Shown here: positions 40,257-50,178 of the stretch, one piece after another
How the letters are laid out: each line of letters starts with the position of its first letter
Numbering within the stretch: the first letter of the stretch is position 1
From: Serinicoccus marinus DSM 15273
GTDB lineage: Bacteria > Actinomycetota > Actinomycetes > Actinomycetales > Dermatophilaceae
Reading direction: 5' to 3'
NCBI RefSeq assembly: GCF_008386315.1
Contig: NZ_CP043808.1
Coordinates: forward strand, 2,046,001-2,110,000
DNA: 64,000 bases
Made by a program: the position numbers and the translations under genes
Notes under the pieces: model-generated
Told to the model about the DNA's origin: nothing
What the model saw: only the letters and a program-made list of their open reading frames with translations
Databases searched by the model: none

Positions 40257-41471
40257 ATGCAGCGCCGCCAGCCCGTCAGCGAGGACGTCTCCGACCTGCG
40301 GGTCGGTGCCGGGCGCACGGCGGAGGTGCGCTACCGCAGGGTGGAGCCGCGGGCCGGGGACGGCCCGCGCGAGGTGGAGGACCGGGCGACCTGGCGGCGA
40401 TGGCTGGAGTCTGACGGGCCGCTCCCCCCGCTGCGGGTGCAGGGCCTGGACCTCACCGCCGACCGGGAGCTGCTCCTCGAGCGCGCGGACCTGGGTGGCC
40501 TGGTGGTCCTGGGCGGCCACCTCGACGACGAGGTGGAGGCCCACCTGCGGGCCGGCGGGGCCCTGGTCTTCCCCGCGGCACCGCAGGCGCCGATCGACCC
40601 CTACCGCGGGCACCTCTACACCGCCGAGGAGCTGTATGCCGGCCTCGAGCAGGACGGGTACGCCCAGACGCCCGACGCCCGGGCCTACCGCTGGTTCGAG
40701 GACGCCGTGCTGCGGCACGACGCCTACGTCACCGCGCTGCGCGCCATCCACGACGACGCGATGTCCGACGCCCTGGCCGGGGTGCTGACCGACCGGCGGG
40801 CGGTCGGGGTCATGGGTGGGCACGCGCTGCAGCGCGGCACCCCGGAGTTCGCCGCCGCAGCACTGCTGGGGCACCGCCTCGCCGAGGACGGCGCGGTGGT
40901 GCTCACCGGTGGCGGGCCAGGGGCGATGGAGGCCGCCAACCTCGGCGCCTGGGCCGCGGACGAGGAGCTGCTGCAGACCGCGCTCGACTCCCTCGGCCGG
41001 GTGCCCGGCTTCGCGCCGGACGTCCGCGCGTGGGTGGAGCCCGCGCTGGGGCTGCGGGCGAGATCGGGCGAGGCGGTCGTGCCGCGTCGGCTGCGCAGCG
41101 TGGGCATCCCGACCTGGTACTACGGCCACGAGCCGCCGAACGCCTTCGGCCAGCTCATCGCGAAGTTCTTCAGCAACGCGCTGCGTGAGGACCTGCTGCT
41201 GGCGCACTCCCGTGGCGGCCTCGTCGTCCTGCCAGGCGCGGCCGGCACGGTGCAGGAGATCTTCCAGATGGCGACCCGGCTCTACTACGAGGTGGACGCA
41301 CCGGAGGAGGGACCTGCGCCGCTGGTGCTGGTGGGCCGCGAGCACTGGACCGAGCGGCTGCCGGTCTGGCCGCTGCTCCAGGCACTCGGTCAGGGCCGGT
41401 CCATGGGCGGCGCACTGCACCTCGTCGACACCGTCGAGGAGGCTGCCGACCTGGTGACCGGGCGCGGCTGA
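40257..41471 (+). CDS. LOG family nucleotide-binding protein with long N-terminus
   Basis: 404 residues. The C-terminal half is a LOG/TIGR00730-type Rossmann domain: VGVMGGHALQRGTPEF, VVLTGGGPGAMEAANLG and VVLPGAAGTVQEIFQM, where the last replaces the usual PGGxGTxxE by PGAAGTxxE. LOG proteins cleave cytokinin-type nucleotide monophosphates or act as nucleotide hydrolases. The 180-residue N-terminal part (TADRELLLERADLGGLVVLG) is longer than in classical LOG proteins and may be a regulatory or degenerate copy. Divergent from prpE. Confidence 0.8.
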   Translation: MQRRQPVSEDVSDLRVGAGRTAEVRYRRVEPRAGDGPREVEDRATWRRWLESDGPLPPLRVQGLDLTADRELLLERADLGGLVVLGGHLDDEVEAHLRAGGALVFPAAPQAPIDPYRGHLYTAEELYAGLEQDGYAQTPDARAYRWFEDAVLRHDAYVTALRAIHDDAMSDALAGVLTDRRAVGVMGGHALQRGTPEFAAAALLGHRLAEDGAVVLTGGGPGAMEAANLGAWAADEELLQTALDSLGRVPGFAPDVRAWVEPALGLRARSGEAVVPRRLRSVGIPTWYYGHEPPNAFGQLIAKFFSNALREDLLLAHSRGGLVVLPGAAGTVQEIFQMATRLYYEVDAPEEGPAPLVLVGREHWTERLPVWPLLQALGQGRSMGGALHLVDTVEEAADLVTGRG

Positions 41472-41513
41472 GGCACCGGGGTGCCCCGGGGCGGCGCGTA
41501 TTTCCCGCAGTCC

Positions 41514-42011
41514 TCAGGAGCTGCAGAGCGGCGCGACGATCCCGTCGTCGGCGAGGCGTTCGGCATCGCCCTCGGTGACCCATTCCCCGTCCGGCGTGAG
41601 CCAGGCCGACGGGTCGTCCGCGGGCGGCGCGAGATCCATCCCCGACCACGTGGTCCTGGAGAAGGCCGTGCCGTCCTCACCGCGCACCACCACGGTGACC
41701 GGACCCTGCTCCCCGCTCGTCGGGGTGGCAGCGTCTCCGCTGAAGCCAGGTGGCGGCTGCCCCACCACCACGGTCTCCACCGTCCCGGTGCCCGCGTCGG
41801 CGACCATCCCCCACTCCTGCGCGTCCGTGCTTGCGTCCTCGCCCACGGTGACGTCCACGCCGGCCACACCAGCGCATTCACGCCCGGCCCAGAACTCGAG
41901 CCGGCCGTCGACCTGGCGCAGACCGACGAGGGATCCCTCGGGATCCTCGGGCGCGCTCCAGCATCCCGCCAGAGCTACCAGGAAGAGCGGAGCCACGGTC
42001 GCCCGGGGCAT
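41514..42011 (-). CDS. Putative lipoprotein, third gene of the HEXXH cassette
   Basis: 165 residues. N-terminus VAPLFLVALAGCWSAPEDP is a lipoprotein signal with cysteine in ALAGC. The mature part is acidic and beta-rich (EFWAGRECAGVAGVDVTVG, TVVVRGEDGTAFSRTTW) with no family I recognise. Its ATG overlaps the stop of the 484-residue gene by one base (TGATG). As a lipid-anchored partner it could bind or neutralise the upstream product, but this is inference from context. Confidence 0.6.
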   Translation of the reverse strand: MPRATVAPLFLVALAGCWSAPEDPEGSLVGLRQVDGRLEFWAGRECAGVAGVDVTVGEDASTDAQEWGMVADAGTGTVETVVVGQPPPGFSGDAATPTSGEQGPVTVVVRGEDGTAFSRTTWSGMDLAPPADDPSAWLTPDGEWVTEGDAERLADDGIVAPLCSS

Positions 42012-43465
42012 CAGTCGACGCACTGGAAGTATCCCCCGTCCTCGAAGCCGGCCTCTTCCTCCATCGGGTGACCGCACGGGTCCAGGGGGTTGTGCCACAG
42101 GTAGCGTGCGATGAAGCCCGAGTAGCCGTACCGTGCCCACTGCTGGGCGTGCACCTTCTCGTGGCGCAGCACCCGCCACAACGGATGGATCGAGTCGGGC
42201 GGGTCCTTGGTGTCGTTCTCGACCATGTCCCTCAGCCGTGCCGCCGGGTCGCTCGACTCGTCGTTGACCATGAAGATCTCGCCCCACATGGTCCCACCCT
42301 CGTAGGCGAACAGATCCGTCGTGCTGGGCATGAGCCGGTCCTCTCCCACCGCCATGAAGATGCCGTGGGGCGTCGCTGCCAGGGCCGCGCCGTCGTCGAG
42401 GACGAGATCGATGTCACCATCGCCGAACCAGGTGTCGAAGGTCCAGGAGTTGGCGTCCCGCCGCCAGGCGTTGCTCGAGGGCTCCCCGCCCGCGAGGAGC
42501 TCGGTCAGCTCGGCGATCCGTCGAGCGTCCTCACCGTGCTTCGTGGTGATGAGGAAGTAGGCGCGACCGTCCGGGTCGCGCATGACCTCGAGCTCCTCGA
42601 GGAGGTCGAAGGTCCGGTCGTCGACACCCTCCTGCTGCGCCAGCGCGACCGGATCACCGCCCTGGGCCTGGACGTGCTGGAGCCACTCGCGCAGGTAGGC
42701 GGCGGGTGGGTCGGCGAGGACGCCCTCGTCCACCAGCTCGTGGTATCCCTCGATCACCGCTCGGGCGTCCGCGGTGGGGACGGCGATATCGGCGTGCAGC
42801 CCCTGGGTGGCGGACAGGAAGTCGGCGAGCGCGACGGCGTCCTCGCCGTCCCCGGTCATGATCACCTCGGCGAGAGCCTCGGCATACCCCTCGGGCAGCT
42901 CCTCCGCCCGGGCAGCGGTCTGCAGGGCGAGCCGCAGCCCGCTCATGACGCCCCCGTGCGTGCGGGCGTAGTCGAGGTCGGCCTGCCCGGTCCGCTGCAC
43001 CTCCATGTCCACGGACTCCAGGTATGCGGCCAGCTCTTCCGGGGACAGGGCGTCGAGCAGCGCCGAGGCGAAGTAGGGGTCGCTCGCATGCTCGCCGAGC
43101 TGCTCGGCCAGCCGCTGCGTGTACGGGCCGTCGGCGATCTGGTCGGCGAGCTCCTGCGCGAGCTCCTCGGCCTCCTCGGGTGTGAGCTCGGACAGCTGCG
43201 ACTCGTCGATCTGCACGCTGGCCTGGATCCCCGGCGTCGAGGCCTCGACCTCCTCCGCCAGCGCCAGCCTGCGGCGCAGCATCGGCACCTGCGAGGTCAG
43301 CCAGTCCCCGGCCGTCCGCACCGCAGCGGCGTCCCCAGAGCCGAGGTCCGCCTGGTCCAGCAACCCGGAGAGCTCCCGGTGTGTGCTCTCGCCCTCGTCG
43401 CCGACGGCCCGCACGTCCTCGATGAGCCGCCGCATCGCCGCCAGGTGGATCTGGGTGAGGGGCAC
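42011..43465 (-). CDS. Large helical protein with C-terminal HEXXH metallopeptidase-like domain
   Basis: 484 residues. N-terminal helical WXG-like region ([39 protein letters not shown]). Then [20 protein letters not shown], a pattern seen in large actinobacterial type VII-linked proteins. The C-terminal domain has [14 protein letters not shown] (HEXXH near residues 435-439) and a later [11 protein letters not shown] that may give the third zinc ligand, as in gluzincins. No signal peptide. GTG start is two bases after the 90-residue gene. Possibly an exported effector; activity unknown. Confidence 0.6.
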   Translation of the reverse strand: MPLTQIHLAAMRRLIEDVRAVGDEGESTHRELSGLLDQADLGSGDAAAVRTAGDWLTSQVPMLRRRLALAEEVEASTPGIQASVQIDESQLSELTPEEAEELAQELADQIADGPYTQRLAEQLGEHASDPYFASALLDALSPEELAAYLESVDMEVQRTGQADLDYARTHGGVMSGLRLALQTAARAEELPEGYAEALAEVIMTGDGEDAVALADFLSATQGLHADIAVPTADARAVIEGYHELVDEGVLADPPAAYLREWLQHVQAQGGDPVALAQQEGVDDRTFDLLEELEVMRDPDGRAYFLITTKHGEDARRIAELTELLAGGEPSSNAWRRDANSWTFDTWFGDGDIDLVLDDGAALAATPHGIFMAVGEDRLMPSTTDLFAYEGGTMWGEIFMVNDESSDPAARLRDMVENDTKDPPDSIHPLWRVLRHEKVHAQQWARYGYSGFIARYLWHNPLDPCGHPMEEEAGFEDGGYFQCVD

Positions 43466-43467
43466 GA

Positions 43468-43740
43468 CTACCTCGGCTCCCCCGCCGGGATCCGGGCCGG
43501 CGTGGTCGACCACTCGGCCCGGAGGGCCGTGGTGGTGGCCTCCGCGCCACGGAGCAGATCTCGTCGGGCCTCCTGCAGCCCCTCCTCGAACGGCCGCGCG
43601 GCGGATGACACCCAGGCGCCGGCGGCCAGGGCGTCCCGGGCCGGCCTCAGCACGTCGTCGAGCTCCTGCTCGATCGTCTCCGCGCGCTCCACCAGGCGGC
43701 GCAACTCGGCCTTGCGCGGGTTGGCCACGTCCTCCGACAT
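43468..43740 (-). CDS. Small helical WXG-like protein
   Basis: 90 residues. Two helices around [20 protein letters not shown] (40-60), where WVS replaces WXG. Size, helical content and position before a large partner fit a WXG100-type protein. There is no clear YxxxE motif. GAGGGGG precedes the ATG. The gene is 45 bases downstream of rlmN on the same strand and may share its transcript. Confidence 0.55.
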   Translation of the reverse strand: MSEDVANPRKAELRRLVERAETIEQELDDVLRPARDALAAGAWVSSAARPFEEGLQEARRDLLRGAEATTTALRAEWSTTPARIPAGEPR

Positions 43741-43785
43741 CGGTCGACCCCCTCGTCGTCGTTCTCCCCCAAGATAGCCCCGGCG

Positions 43786-44968
43786 TCAGACCGAGGCGGC
43801 GAGCTGGCCGCAGGCGCCGTCGATGTCCGAGCCGCGGGTGTCCCGCACCGTCGTGGGGATGCCGTGAGCCAGCAGACGCTCGACGAACTGCTGCTCGACC
43901 CCCCGGCGCGAGGCGGTCCACCTGCTCCCGGGCGTCGGGTTGAGCGGGATGGGGTTGACGTGCACCCAGCCGCGGCCGCGGGCGTCGAGCTTGTCCCCGA
44001 GCAGGTCGGCGCGCCAGGCCTGGTCGTTGATGTCCCGGATGAGGGCGTACTCGATCGAGACGCGTCGCCCGGTCGCCTCGAAGTAGCGTAGCGTCGGCGT
44101 CCAGCGCCTCGTCCACCTTCCACCGGGTGTTGATCGGGACCAGCTCGTCGCGGAGCTCGTCGTCCGGCGCGTGCAGGGACAGCGCGAGGGTCATGGGTAT
44201 GCCCTCTCCCGCCAGCCGGTCGATCCCGGGCACCAGCCCCACGGTGGACATGGTGATCCCGCGCGCCGACATACCCAGCCCCTCCGGAGCCGCCTCGACG
44301 AGCCGGTGGACGGCACCGAGCGAGGCCTTGTAGTTGGCCAGCGCCTCGCCCATCCCCATGAAGACGACGTTGGACACCCGCAGTGCCTCCTGGACGTCAC
44401 CGCCACCCTCGTCGCTCTCCTCAGCGCCTCCACGGAGGTCCCCGTGCCGCAGCGCGCGGGCGGCGGCGACGACCTGCTCGACGATCTCCGCGGTGGACAG
44501 GTTGCGCGTCAGACCGGCCTGACCGGTCGCGCAGAACGGGCAGTTCATGCCGCACCCGGCCTGGCTGGAGATGCACATCGTCACCCGACCCGGGTAGCGC
44601 ATGAGCACCGACTCCACCATCGCCCCGTCGTGCAGGCGGTGGACCTGCTTGAGCGTCTCCCCGTCGTCGGCGGACAGCGTGCGGACCGGCGTGAGCAGCG
44701 GCGGGAGCAGCCCGTCGACGAGCTCGCCGCGCCCGGCCTTCGGCAGGTCAGTCATCTGCTCGGCGTCGGTGACGAGCCGTTCGAAGTAGTGGCGGCTGAC
44801 CTGGTCGGCGCGGAAGGCGGGGATGCCCAGCTCGCGCGCCCAGTCCTTGCGCCCGGCCAGGTCGTGGTCGGCGAGGTGGGTGGGCGCCTTGCCGCGCCGG
44901 GGCGCGCGGAAGGTCAGCTGGCCCGGGGCGGGGCGGTCGGTGGAGGGGGTGGGGAGCTCGGTGGTCAT
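43786..44968 (-). pseudogene. rlmN: 23S rRNA (adenine2503-C2)-methyltransferase, single frameshift
   Basis: From ATG 44968: [19 protein letters not shown], radical-SAM cluster motif [15 protein letters not shown], then [15 protein letters not shown] and [17 protein letters not shown]. The frame breaks near 44100 after KVDEALDAD; in another frame the protein continues as [20 protein letters not shown] and ends with [17 protein letters not shown]. The two parts together give a normal RlmN of about 394 residues. The length is one off a multiple of three. RlmN methylates A2503 of 23S rRNA and some tRNAs. A base error is likelier than true loss. Confidence 0.88.
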
Positions 44969-45012
44969 GGCGTCCCCAGTGTCTCAGGTCGGGCCCCGAC
45001 CTGCCGCATCCC

Positions 45013-45921
45013 TCAGACGAAGAGCCGCAGCAGCGCCCAGCAGACGGGCGCCGTGACGACGAGCGAGTCCAGCCGGTCCATGACGCCGCCGTGGCCCGGC
45101 AGGATGCTGCCCATGTCCTTGATGCCGAGGTCGCGCTTGATCGCCGACTCGGCCAGGTCACCCACGGTGGCGAAGGCTGCGGCGAAAGCGCCGACGACGG
45201 CACCCGCCCACCAGGGTCCGTCGAGGATCAGCGTCACGCAGGCCACGCCCACCAGGGTGCTGGTGCCGACCGACCCCGCGAAGCCCTCCCACGACTTCTT
45301 CGGCGACAGCGAGGGTGCCATCGGCGTCCGCCCCCGCAGGACGCCCACGGCATACCCTCCGGTGTCCGAGGCCACCGTGACCAGCATGAACGTGATGATG
45401 CGGCCCACCCCGTCCGGCTGGGCGAGCATCAGCGAGGTGATCCCGGCGAGCAGCGGCACGTAGGCCACGATGAAGACCCCGCCGGCGACGTCCCGCGCCG
45501 CGTCCTCCGGGTCGCCGACGCTGCGCCAGGCCAGCACGAGGGCGGCTGCGGTCGCGAAGCCGACCGCGAGCGCGTCGGCGCCGCCGTAGTAGGCGAGCGG
45601 GACCAGCCCGACCGAGGCGAGCACCGGCGGCAGCGGCGGGGACACCCGGCCGCTGCGCAGCGCCCCGACGAGCTCCCACACGCCGACGACCGCGGCGGCG
45701 GTGACGAGGTAGACGAAGGCCGGCTTCCAGAAGACCAGGCTGGCGATGATGAGTCCGCCCAGGAAGACCCCCACGCCGATGGCGGCGGGCAGGTTGCGCC
45801 CGGCCCGTGGCGTGCGCCCGGGCTCCGCGGCCCGCGCGGCGCGTTGCGCGGCGCGCGCCTCCCGACGGGTCGTCGGCGCCTCCCCGGTCTGGGCCGGGGC
45901 GCCGGAGGTGGGCTCCGTCAT
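45013..45921 (-). CDS. cdsA: Phosphatidate cytidylyltransferase
   Basis: 302 residues. About eight membrane segments and the CDP-alcohol signature SAIKRDLGIKDMGSILPGHG followed by GVMDRLDS near the C-terminus. A basic cytoplasmic N-terminus (RREARAAQRAARAAE) precedes the first segment. It makes CDP-diacylglycerol for phospholipid synthesis. Sits between frr and rlmN as in other actinobacteria (pyrH-frr-cdsA-rlmN order). Confidence 0.95.
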   Translation of the reverse strand: MTEPTSGAPAQTGEAPTTRREARAAQRAARAAEPGRTPRAGRNLPAAIGVGVFLGGLIIASLVFWKPAFVYLVTAAAVVGVWELVGALRSGRVSPPLPPVLASVGLVPLAYYGGADALAVGFATAAALVLAWRSVGDPEDAARDVAGGVFIVAYVPLLAGITSLMLAQPDGVGRIITFMLVTVASDTGGYAVGVLRGRTPMAPSLSPKKSWEGFAGSVGTSTLVGVACVTLILDGPWWAGAVVGAFAAAFATVGDLAESAIKRDLGIKDMGSILPGHGGVMDRLDSLVVTAPVCWALLRLFV

Positions 45922-45952
45922 GAGGGTGGGTGGTCGCCGGGGCTCGGGCTGC

Positions 45953-46519
45953 TCAGACCTCGAGCAGCTCGGCCTCCTTGTGCTTGAGGATGTCGTCGAC
46001 GACGTCCACGTGCCGCTTGGTCAGCGACTCCAGGTCCTTCTCCCCCCGGGTGCCCTCGTCCTCGCCGATCTCGCCGTCCTTGACGGCCTTGTCGATCTGG
46101 TCCTTGGCGTGGCGCCGCACGTGCCGGACCGACACCTTGGCCTCCTCGCCCTTGGTGTGCGCCAGCTTGATGTACTCCCGGCGACGCTCCTCGGTGAGCT
46201 GCGGCATGACGATGCGGATGGCGTTGCCGTCGTTGCTCGGGTTGGCGCCGAGGTCGGCCTCGCGCAGCGCCTTCTCGATGTCCTTCATCGCGCCCCTGTC
46301 GTAGGGGGTGATGAGCACGGTGCGGGCGTCCTGGATGCTGAAGCTGGCCAGCTGCTGCAGTGGCGTCGGGGCGCCGTAGTAGTCCACCTCGAGCTTGCTG
46401 AACATGCCGGGGTGGGCCCGGCCGGTGCGGATGGACGCCATGTCCTCGCGCGCCACGTCCAGCGCCTTGTCCATCTTCTCCTCGGCCTCCAGGAGGGCCA
46501 TCTCGACGACCTCGGACAT
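45953..46519 (-). CDS. frr: Ribosome recycling factor
   Basis: 188 residues, canonical length 185. MDKALDVAREDMASIRTGRA, DYYGAPTPLQQLASFSIQDA, and the helical C-terminus VRHVRRHAKDQIDKAVKDG define RRF, which splits post-termination ribosomes with EF-G. Downstream of pyrH by about 60 bases and upstream of cdsA by 31. Confidence 0.97.
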   Translation of the reverse strand: MSEVVEMALLEAEEKMDKALDVAREDMASIRTGRAHPGMFSKLEVDYYGAPTPLQQLASFSIQDARTVLITPYDRGAMKDIEKALREADLGANPSNDGNAIRIVMPQLTEERRREYIKLAHTKGEEAKVSVRHVRRHAKDQIDKAVKDGEIGEDEGTRGEKDLESLTKRHVDVVDDILKHKEAELLEV

Positions 46520-46578
46520 GATGTCGTGCTCCTTATCGCGTATGCCGCCCGTGCGGCTGGTCGGTGTGCGGCGGCGGG

Positions 46579-47340
46579 TCAGCCCGCCGTGACGAGTGTG
46601 CCGATCCTCTCACCCTTGATGGCGCGGGTGATGGAGTCCTCGCCGTCCATGCCGAAGACGAGCATCGGCAGCGCGTTGTCCATGCACAGGCTGAAGGCGG
46701 CGGCGTCCACCACCCGCAGGTTGCCGGTGAGCGCCTCGGAGAAGGTGAGCCGGTCCAGCTTGCGGGCGTCGGCGTCGGTGCGCGGGTCGGCGGTGTAGAC
46801 CCCGTCGACGCCGTGCTTGCTCATGAGCACCTGGTCGCACTTGATCTCCAGCGCCCGCTGCGCCGACACGGTGTCGGTGGAGAAGTAGGGCATACCGGCG
46901 CCGGCGCCGAAGATCACGACGCGGCCCTTCTCCAGGTGGCGCATGGCGCGGCGCGGGATGTAGGGCTCGGCGACCTGGCCCATGGTGATCGCGGTCTGCA
47001 CCCGGGTGTCGACGCCCTCCTTCTCCAGGAAGTCCTGCAGCGCCAGGCAGTTCATGACGGTGCCGAGCATCCCCATGTAGTCCGCCCGCGCGCGCTCCAT
47101 CCCCCGCTGCTGCAGCTCGGCCCCGCGGAAGAAGTTGCCGCCGCCGATGACGACCGCGATCTCCGCCCCGGAGCGGTGGGCGTCGGCGATCTGGTGCGCG
47201 ATCCCCTTGACCACGTCCGGGTCCACGCCGACGTTGCCGCCCCCGAAGGCCTCCCCCGACAGCTTGAGCAGGACCCGCCTCGGGGAGTCGTCGGACTCGG
47301 GCGCGGCGGCGGTCTCGTGCTCGGGCACCGTCGTGGTCAT
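46579..47340 (-). CDS. pyrH: Uridylate kinase
   Basis: 253 residues. [55 protein letters not shown] and KVDGVYT-type motif ([13 protein letters not shown]) identify the bacterial UMP kinase of the amino-acid kinase fold. Start ATG at 47340 has AGGAGGAT upstream; the frame stays open further but has no family match. Usually follows tsf; here a plus-strand gene (47446-48246) is inserted between tsf and pyrH. Confidence 0.96.
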   Translation of the reverse strand: MTTTVPEHETAAAPESDDSPRRVLLKLSGEAFGGGNVGVDPDVVKGIAHQIADAHRSGAEIAVVIGGGNFFRGAELQQRGMERARADYMGMLGTVMNCLALQDFLEKEGVDTRVQTAITMGQVAEPYIPRRAMRHLEKGRVVIFGAGAGMPYFSTDTVSAQRALEIKCDQVLMSKHGVDGVYTADPRTDADARKLDRLTFSEALTGNLRVVDAAAFSLCMDNALPMLVFGMDGEDSITRAIKGERIGTLVTAG

Positions 47341-47445
47341 GCGGATCCTCCTGAGGTCGTGCCGGGCGGTCGCTCGATCCTGCCACACCACCCCAGGAGC
47401 GGCGATCCGCACCGTCCCGGCCCCGGCTCTCGGCACACTGGGGGT

Positions 47446-48246
47446 ATGCGCAGCCCCTCCCCGTCCGTGCTCGAGTCGTTCGGGCTGCGGGGCGGGACCT
47501 GCCCGGTCCGCGGCGGGCAGGGGACGTGCTGGGAGGTCGACGGGGCCGTGCTCAAGCCCGACCAGGACCCGGACCTCGTCCGCTGGCTGGGCACCGAGCT
47601 GGCCGAGGTCGACCAGGAGGGCTTCCTGCTGCCATCGGTCCTCTCGGCCACTGACGGGTCCTGGGTCGTGGACGGATGGTCCGCGAGCGCCTACGTGGGC
47701 GGCTCGGGCGCGGAGGACGGACCGGTCGACTGGCGAGCACTGGTCGAGGCCGCGCGCTGCTTCCACCGGGCGACGGCGCGGCTGCCGTGCCCCGACCTCG
47801 TGGCTCGCCGCGACGACCCGTGGGCGCGGGCGGACCGGGCGGTCTGGGGCGAGGAGACGCTGCAACCTCCCCCGGTGCTCGCGCCCCTGGCGGAACGGCT
47901 GCGTCGCACGATCGGGGCCGCCACGAGCCGACAGCGCCAGGTGGTCCATGCCGACCTGGCGGGCAACGTGCTCCTCGCTCCCGGCCAGACCCCCGCGATC
48001 ATCGACGTCTCACCCGTGTGGCGACCGGTGAGCTATGCCGAGGGCATCGTCGTCGCGGACGCCGTGTGCTGGCACGGCGCCGACCCCGACCTCGGCCCGT
48101 CCCTGGACATCCCGACCGACGATGTCGCGCGCGGGCTGCTCTTCCGGGTGCTGGTGCTGGGCCTGCTGCACGACGACGGCGAGCGCGACGCCCTGGTGGA
48201 CCAGGCCCGCCGGCATACCCGGGCGGCGGACGTGCTCGGGCTCTGA
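47446..48246 (+). CDS. TIGR02569-like aminoglycoside-phosphotransferase-fold protein
   Basis: 266 residues. [20 protein letters not shown] at the start resembles the nucleotide loop of kinase-like proteins, and [20 protein letters not shown] (HxDxxxxN) with [10 protein letters not shown] (DxS/DxD) form the APH-like catalytic region. This is the actinobacterial TIGR02569 group of unknown substrate. The ATG lies in GGTATGCGC, close to the window's recurrent motif. Ends at a strong terminator shared with tsf. Confidence 0.8.
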   Translation: MRSPSPSVLESFGLRGGTCPVRGGQGTCWEVDGAVLKPDQDPDLVRWLGTELAEVDQEGFLLPSVLSATDGSWVVDGWSASAYVGGSGAEDGPVDWRALVEAARCFHRATARLPCPDLVARRDDPWARADRAVWGEETLQPPPVLAPLAERLRRTIGAATSRQRQVVHADLAGNVLLAPGQTPAIIDVSPVWRPVSYAEGIVVADAVCWHGADPDLGPSLDIPTDDVARGLLFRVLVLGLLHDDGERDALVDQARRHTRAADVLGL

Positions 48247-48262
48247 CCGGCTCCCCGGACGA

Positions 48263-48300
48263 CCGGAAGGCCGGGCCCCGACGGGGACCCGGCCTTCCGG
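48263..48300. terminator. Bidirectional terminator between TIGR02569 gene and tsf
   Basis: CCGGAAGGCCGGG (48263-48275) pairs perfectly with CCCGGCCTTCCGG (48288-48300); CCCC/GGGG inside lengthens the stem. It lies 16 bases after the plus-strand stop and 18 bases after the minus-strand tsf stop, so it can end both transcripts. Confidence 0.85.
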
Positions 48301-48318
48301 CGACCGCTCAGGCTGGCG

Positions 48319-49146
48319 TCAGACGCCGACCTTGAAGCGGGCGAAGCCGGTCACCTGCGCCCCGGCCTCGTCGGCCACCTTGGCGACCGTCTTCTTGTTG
48401 TCCTTGGCGAACGGCTGGTCGAGCAGCACGTTCTCCTTGAAGTAGCCGTTGACGCGACCCTCGATGATCTTGGGCAGCGCCTGCTCCGGCTTGCCCTCCT
48501 CACGGGCGGTCTCCTCGGCGATGCGCCGCTCGCTCGCGACGGTCTCGGCGTCGATCTCGTCGCGGGTGAGCACCGAGGGGGAGAAGGCCGCGACGTGCAT
48601 CGCGATGTCGCGGGCGACCTGCTCGTCCCCACCGGTGGTGGCGACGAGGACGCCGATCTGCGGGGGCAGGTCCGGCATCGTCTTGTGCAGGTAGGACACG
48701 ACCTGGTCGCCCTCGACGCGGGCGACGCGGCGCACCTCGATCTTCTCGCCGATGGTGGCGTTGGCGTCGTCGAGGACCTCCTTGACGGTCTTGCCGTCCA
48801 GCTCCGAGGCCAGCAGGGCGTCGGCGTCGGTGGCCCCGACCGCGACGGCCTGGGCCAGGACGCGGTCGGCCAGCTCGCCGAAGTTCGGGCCCTTGGCGAC
48901 GAAGTCGGTCTCGCAGTTGACCTCGACCAGGGTGCCGACGCCACCGTCGACCTGGGCGCGCACCAGACCGTTGGTGGCCGAGCGGCCCTCACGCTTGGTG
49001 ACGCCCTTGAGCCCCTTGACCCGCAGCAGGTCGGTGGCCTTCGCGGTGTCGCCGTCGGCCTCGTCGAGCGCCTTCTTGACGTCCATCATCCCGGCGCCGG
49101 TGGACTCGCGCAGCGCCTTGATGTCAGCGGCGGTGTAGTTCGCCAT
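48319..49146 (-). CDS. tsf: Elongation factor Ts
   Basis: 275 residues. YTAADIKALRESTGAGMMDV followed by KKALDEADGD is the UBA-like N-terminus, and VEVNCETDFVAKG is the first EF-Ts core signature. EF-Ts exchanges GDP for GTP on EF-Tu. ATG 49146; rpsB ends 33 bases upstream, giving the usual rpsB-tsf operon. Confidence 0.97.
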   Translation of the reverse strand: MANYTAADIKALRESTGAGMMDVKKALDEADGDTAKATDLLRVKGLKGVTKREGRSATNGLVRAQVDGGVGTLVEVNCETDFVAKGPNFGELADRVLAQAVAVGATDADALLASELDGKTVKEVLDDANATIGEKIEVRRVARVEGDQVVSYLHKTMPDLPPQIGVLVATTGGDEQVARDIAMHVAAFSPSVLTRDEIDAETVASERRIAEETAREEGKPEQALPKIIEGRVNGYFKENVLLDQPFAKDNKKTVAKVADEAGAQVTGFARFKVGV

Positions 49147-49179
49147 GAGTGCTTCTGTGCTCCTTCGTCGAACGGTGCG

Positions 49180-50178
49180 TCAGGACTGGGTGGTCTGGGC
49201 GTCGGCCTCGACCGGCTGGGCCTCGTCGGCCTGCGTGTCGACCTGCGCCTCGTCGGCCTGCGTGTCGACCTGCGCCTCGTCCTGCTCGGCCTGCTCGGCC
49301 TGCTCGGTCGCGGCCGGCGTCGCCTCGGCGTCCTCCGTCGCGGCGGCCTGCGCCTCCGCGGCGGGGGCGGTCTCGGCGGGGGTCTGCTCGGAGGTCTCCT
49401 CCGCGCCGGCGAGCAGCTCGCGCTCCCACTCGGCCATCGGCTCGTTCTCGGCGCCCTCGCTCTCGGCGCCGGACTCGCTGCCACCGCCGGAGCGGGCGAT
49501 GAGGCCGTCGGCGACGGCGTCGGCGACCACGCGGGTCAGCAGCGTGACCGAGCGGATGGCGTCGTCGTTGCCCGGGATCTTGTAGTCGACCTCGTCCGGG
49601 TCGCAGTTGGTGTCGAGGATCGCGATGACCGGGAGGCCGAGCTTGCGGGCCTCGGTGACCGCGAGGTGCTCCTTCTTGGTGTCGACGACCCACACGGCCG
49701 AGGGCACCTTCTGCATGTCGCGGATGCCGCCGAGGGTCTTCGCGAGCTTCTCGTACTCGCGGCTCATCATGAGGAGCTCCTTCTTCGTGCGGCCGCTGCC
49801 GGCCACGTCGTCGAAGTCGATCTCCTCGAGCTCCTTCATGCGGGTGAGGCGCTTGGAGACGGTCTGGAAGTTGGTGAGCATGCCGCCCAGCCAGCGGTGG
49901 TTGACGTAGGGCATCCCCACGCGGGTCGCCTGCTCGGCGATGGACTCCTGCGCCTGCTTCTTGGTGCCGACGAACAGGATCGACCCACCGTGCGCGACGG
50001 TCTGCTTGACGAAGTCGTAGGCCTCGTTGAGGTAGGTCAGCGACTGCTGCAGGTCGATGATGTAGATGCCGTTGCGCTCGGTCATGATGAAGCGCTTCAT
50101 CTTGGGGTTCCAGCGACGGGTCTGGTGCCCGAAGTGGACGCCGCTCTCCAGGAGCTGGCGCATGGTGACGACGGCCAT
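49180..50178 (-). CDS. rpsB: 30S ribosomal protein S2 with long acidic C-terminal extension
   Basis: 332 residues, against about 240-280 for typical S2. Core: [67 protein letters not shown]. From about residue 235 the chain is rich in Glu, Ala, Gln and Thr and includes two copies of the 9-residue block DEAQVDTQA encoded by a 27-base tandem repeat. Such tails occur in actinobacterial S2 and vary in length. Start ATG 50178; ribosome site is AGAAAG-like. Confidence 0.96.
   Translation of the reverse strand: MAVVTMRQLLESGVHFGHQTRRWNPKMKRFIMTERNGIYIIDLQQSLTYLNEAYDFVKQTVAHGGSILFVGTKKQAQESIAEQATRVGMPYVNHRWLGGMLTNFQTVSKRLTRMKELEEIDFDDVAGSGRTKKELLMMSREYEKLAKTLGGIRDMQKVPSAVWVVDTKKEHLAVTEARKLGLPVIAILDTNCDPDEVDYKIPGNDDAIRSVTLLTRVVADAVADGLIARSGGGSESGAESEGAENEPMAEWERELLAGAEETSEQTPAETAPAAEAQAAATEDAEATPAATEQAEQAEQDEAQVDTQADEAQVDTQADEAQPVEADAQTTQS
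49221..49274. repeat. 27-base tandem repeat inside rpsB
   Basis: Two exact copies (49221-49247 and 49248-49274) starting CCTCGTCGGCCTGCGTGTCG, followed by a partial third. In frame, so each copy adds nine residues to the S2 tail. Copy-number change would alter the tail without breaking the gene. Confidence 0.85.

Noticed and set aside
41472..41513. Terminator between the LOG and lipoprotein genes
   Set aside because: GGCACC/GGTGCC is too short and has almost no loop; weak support.
49221..49274. Possible CRISPR-like repeats
   Set aside because: Two adjacent exact copies without spacers, in frame inside rpsB.
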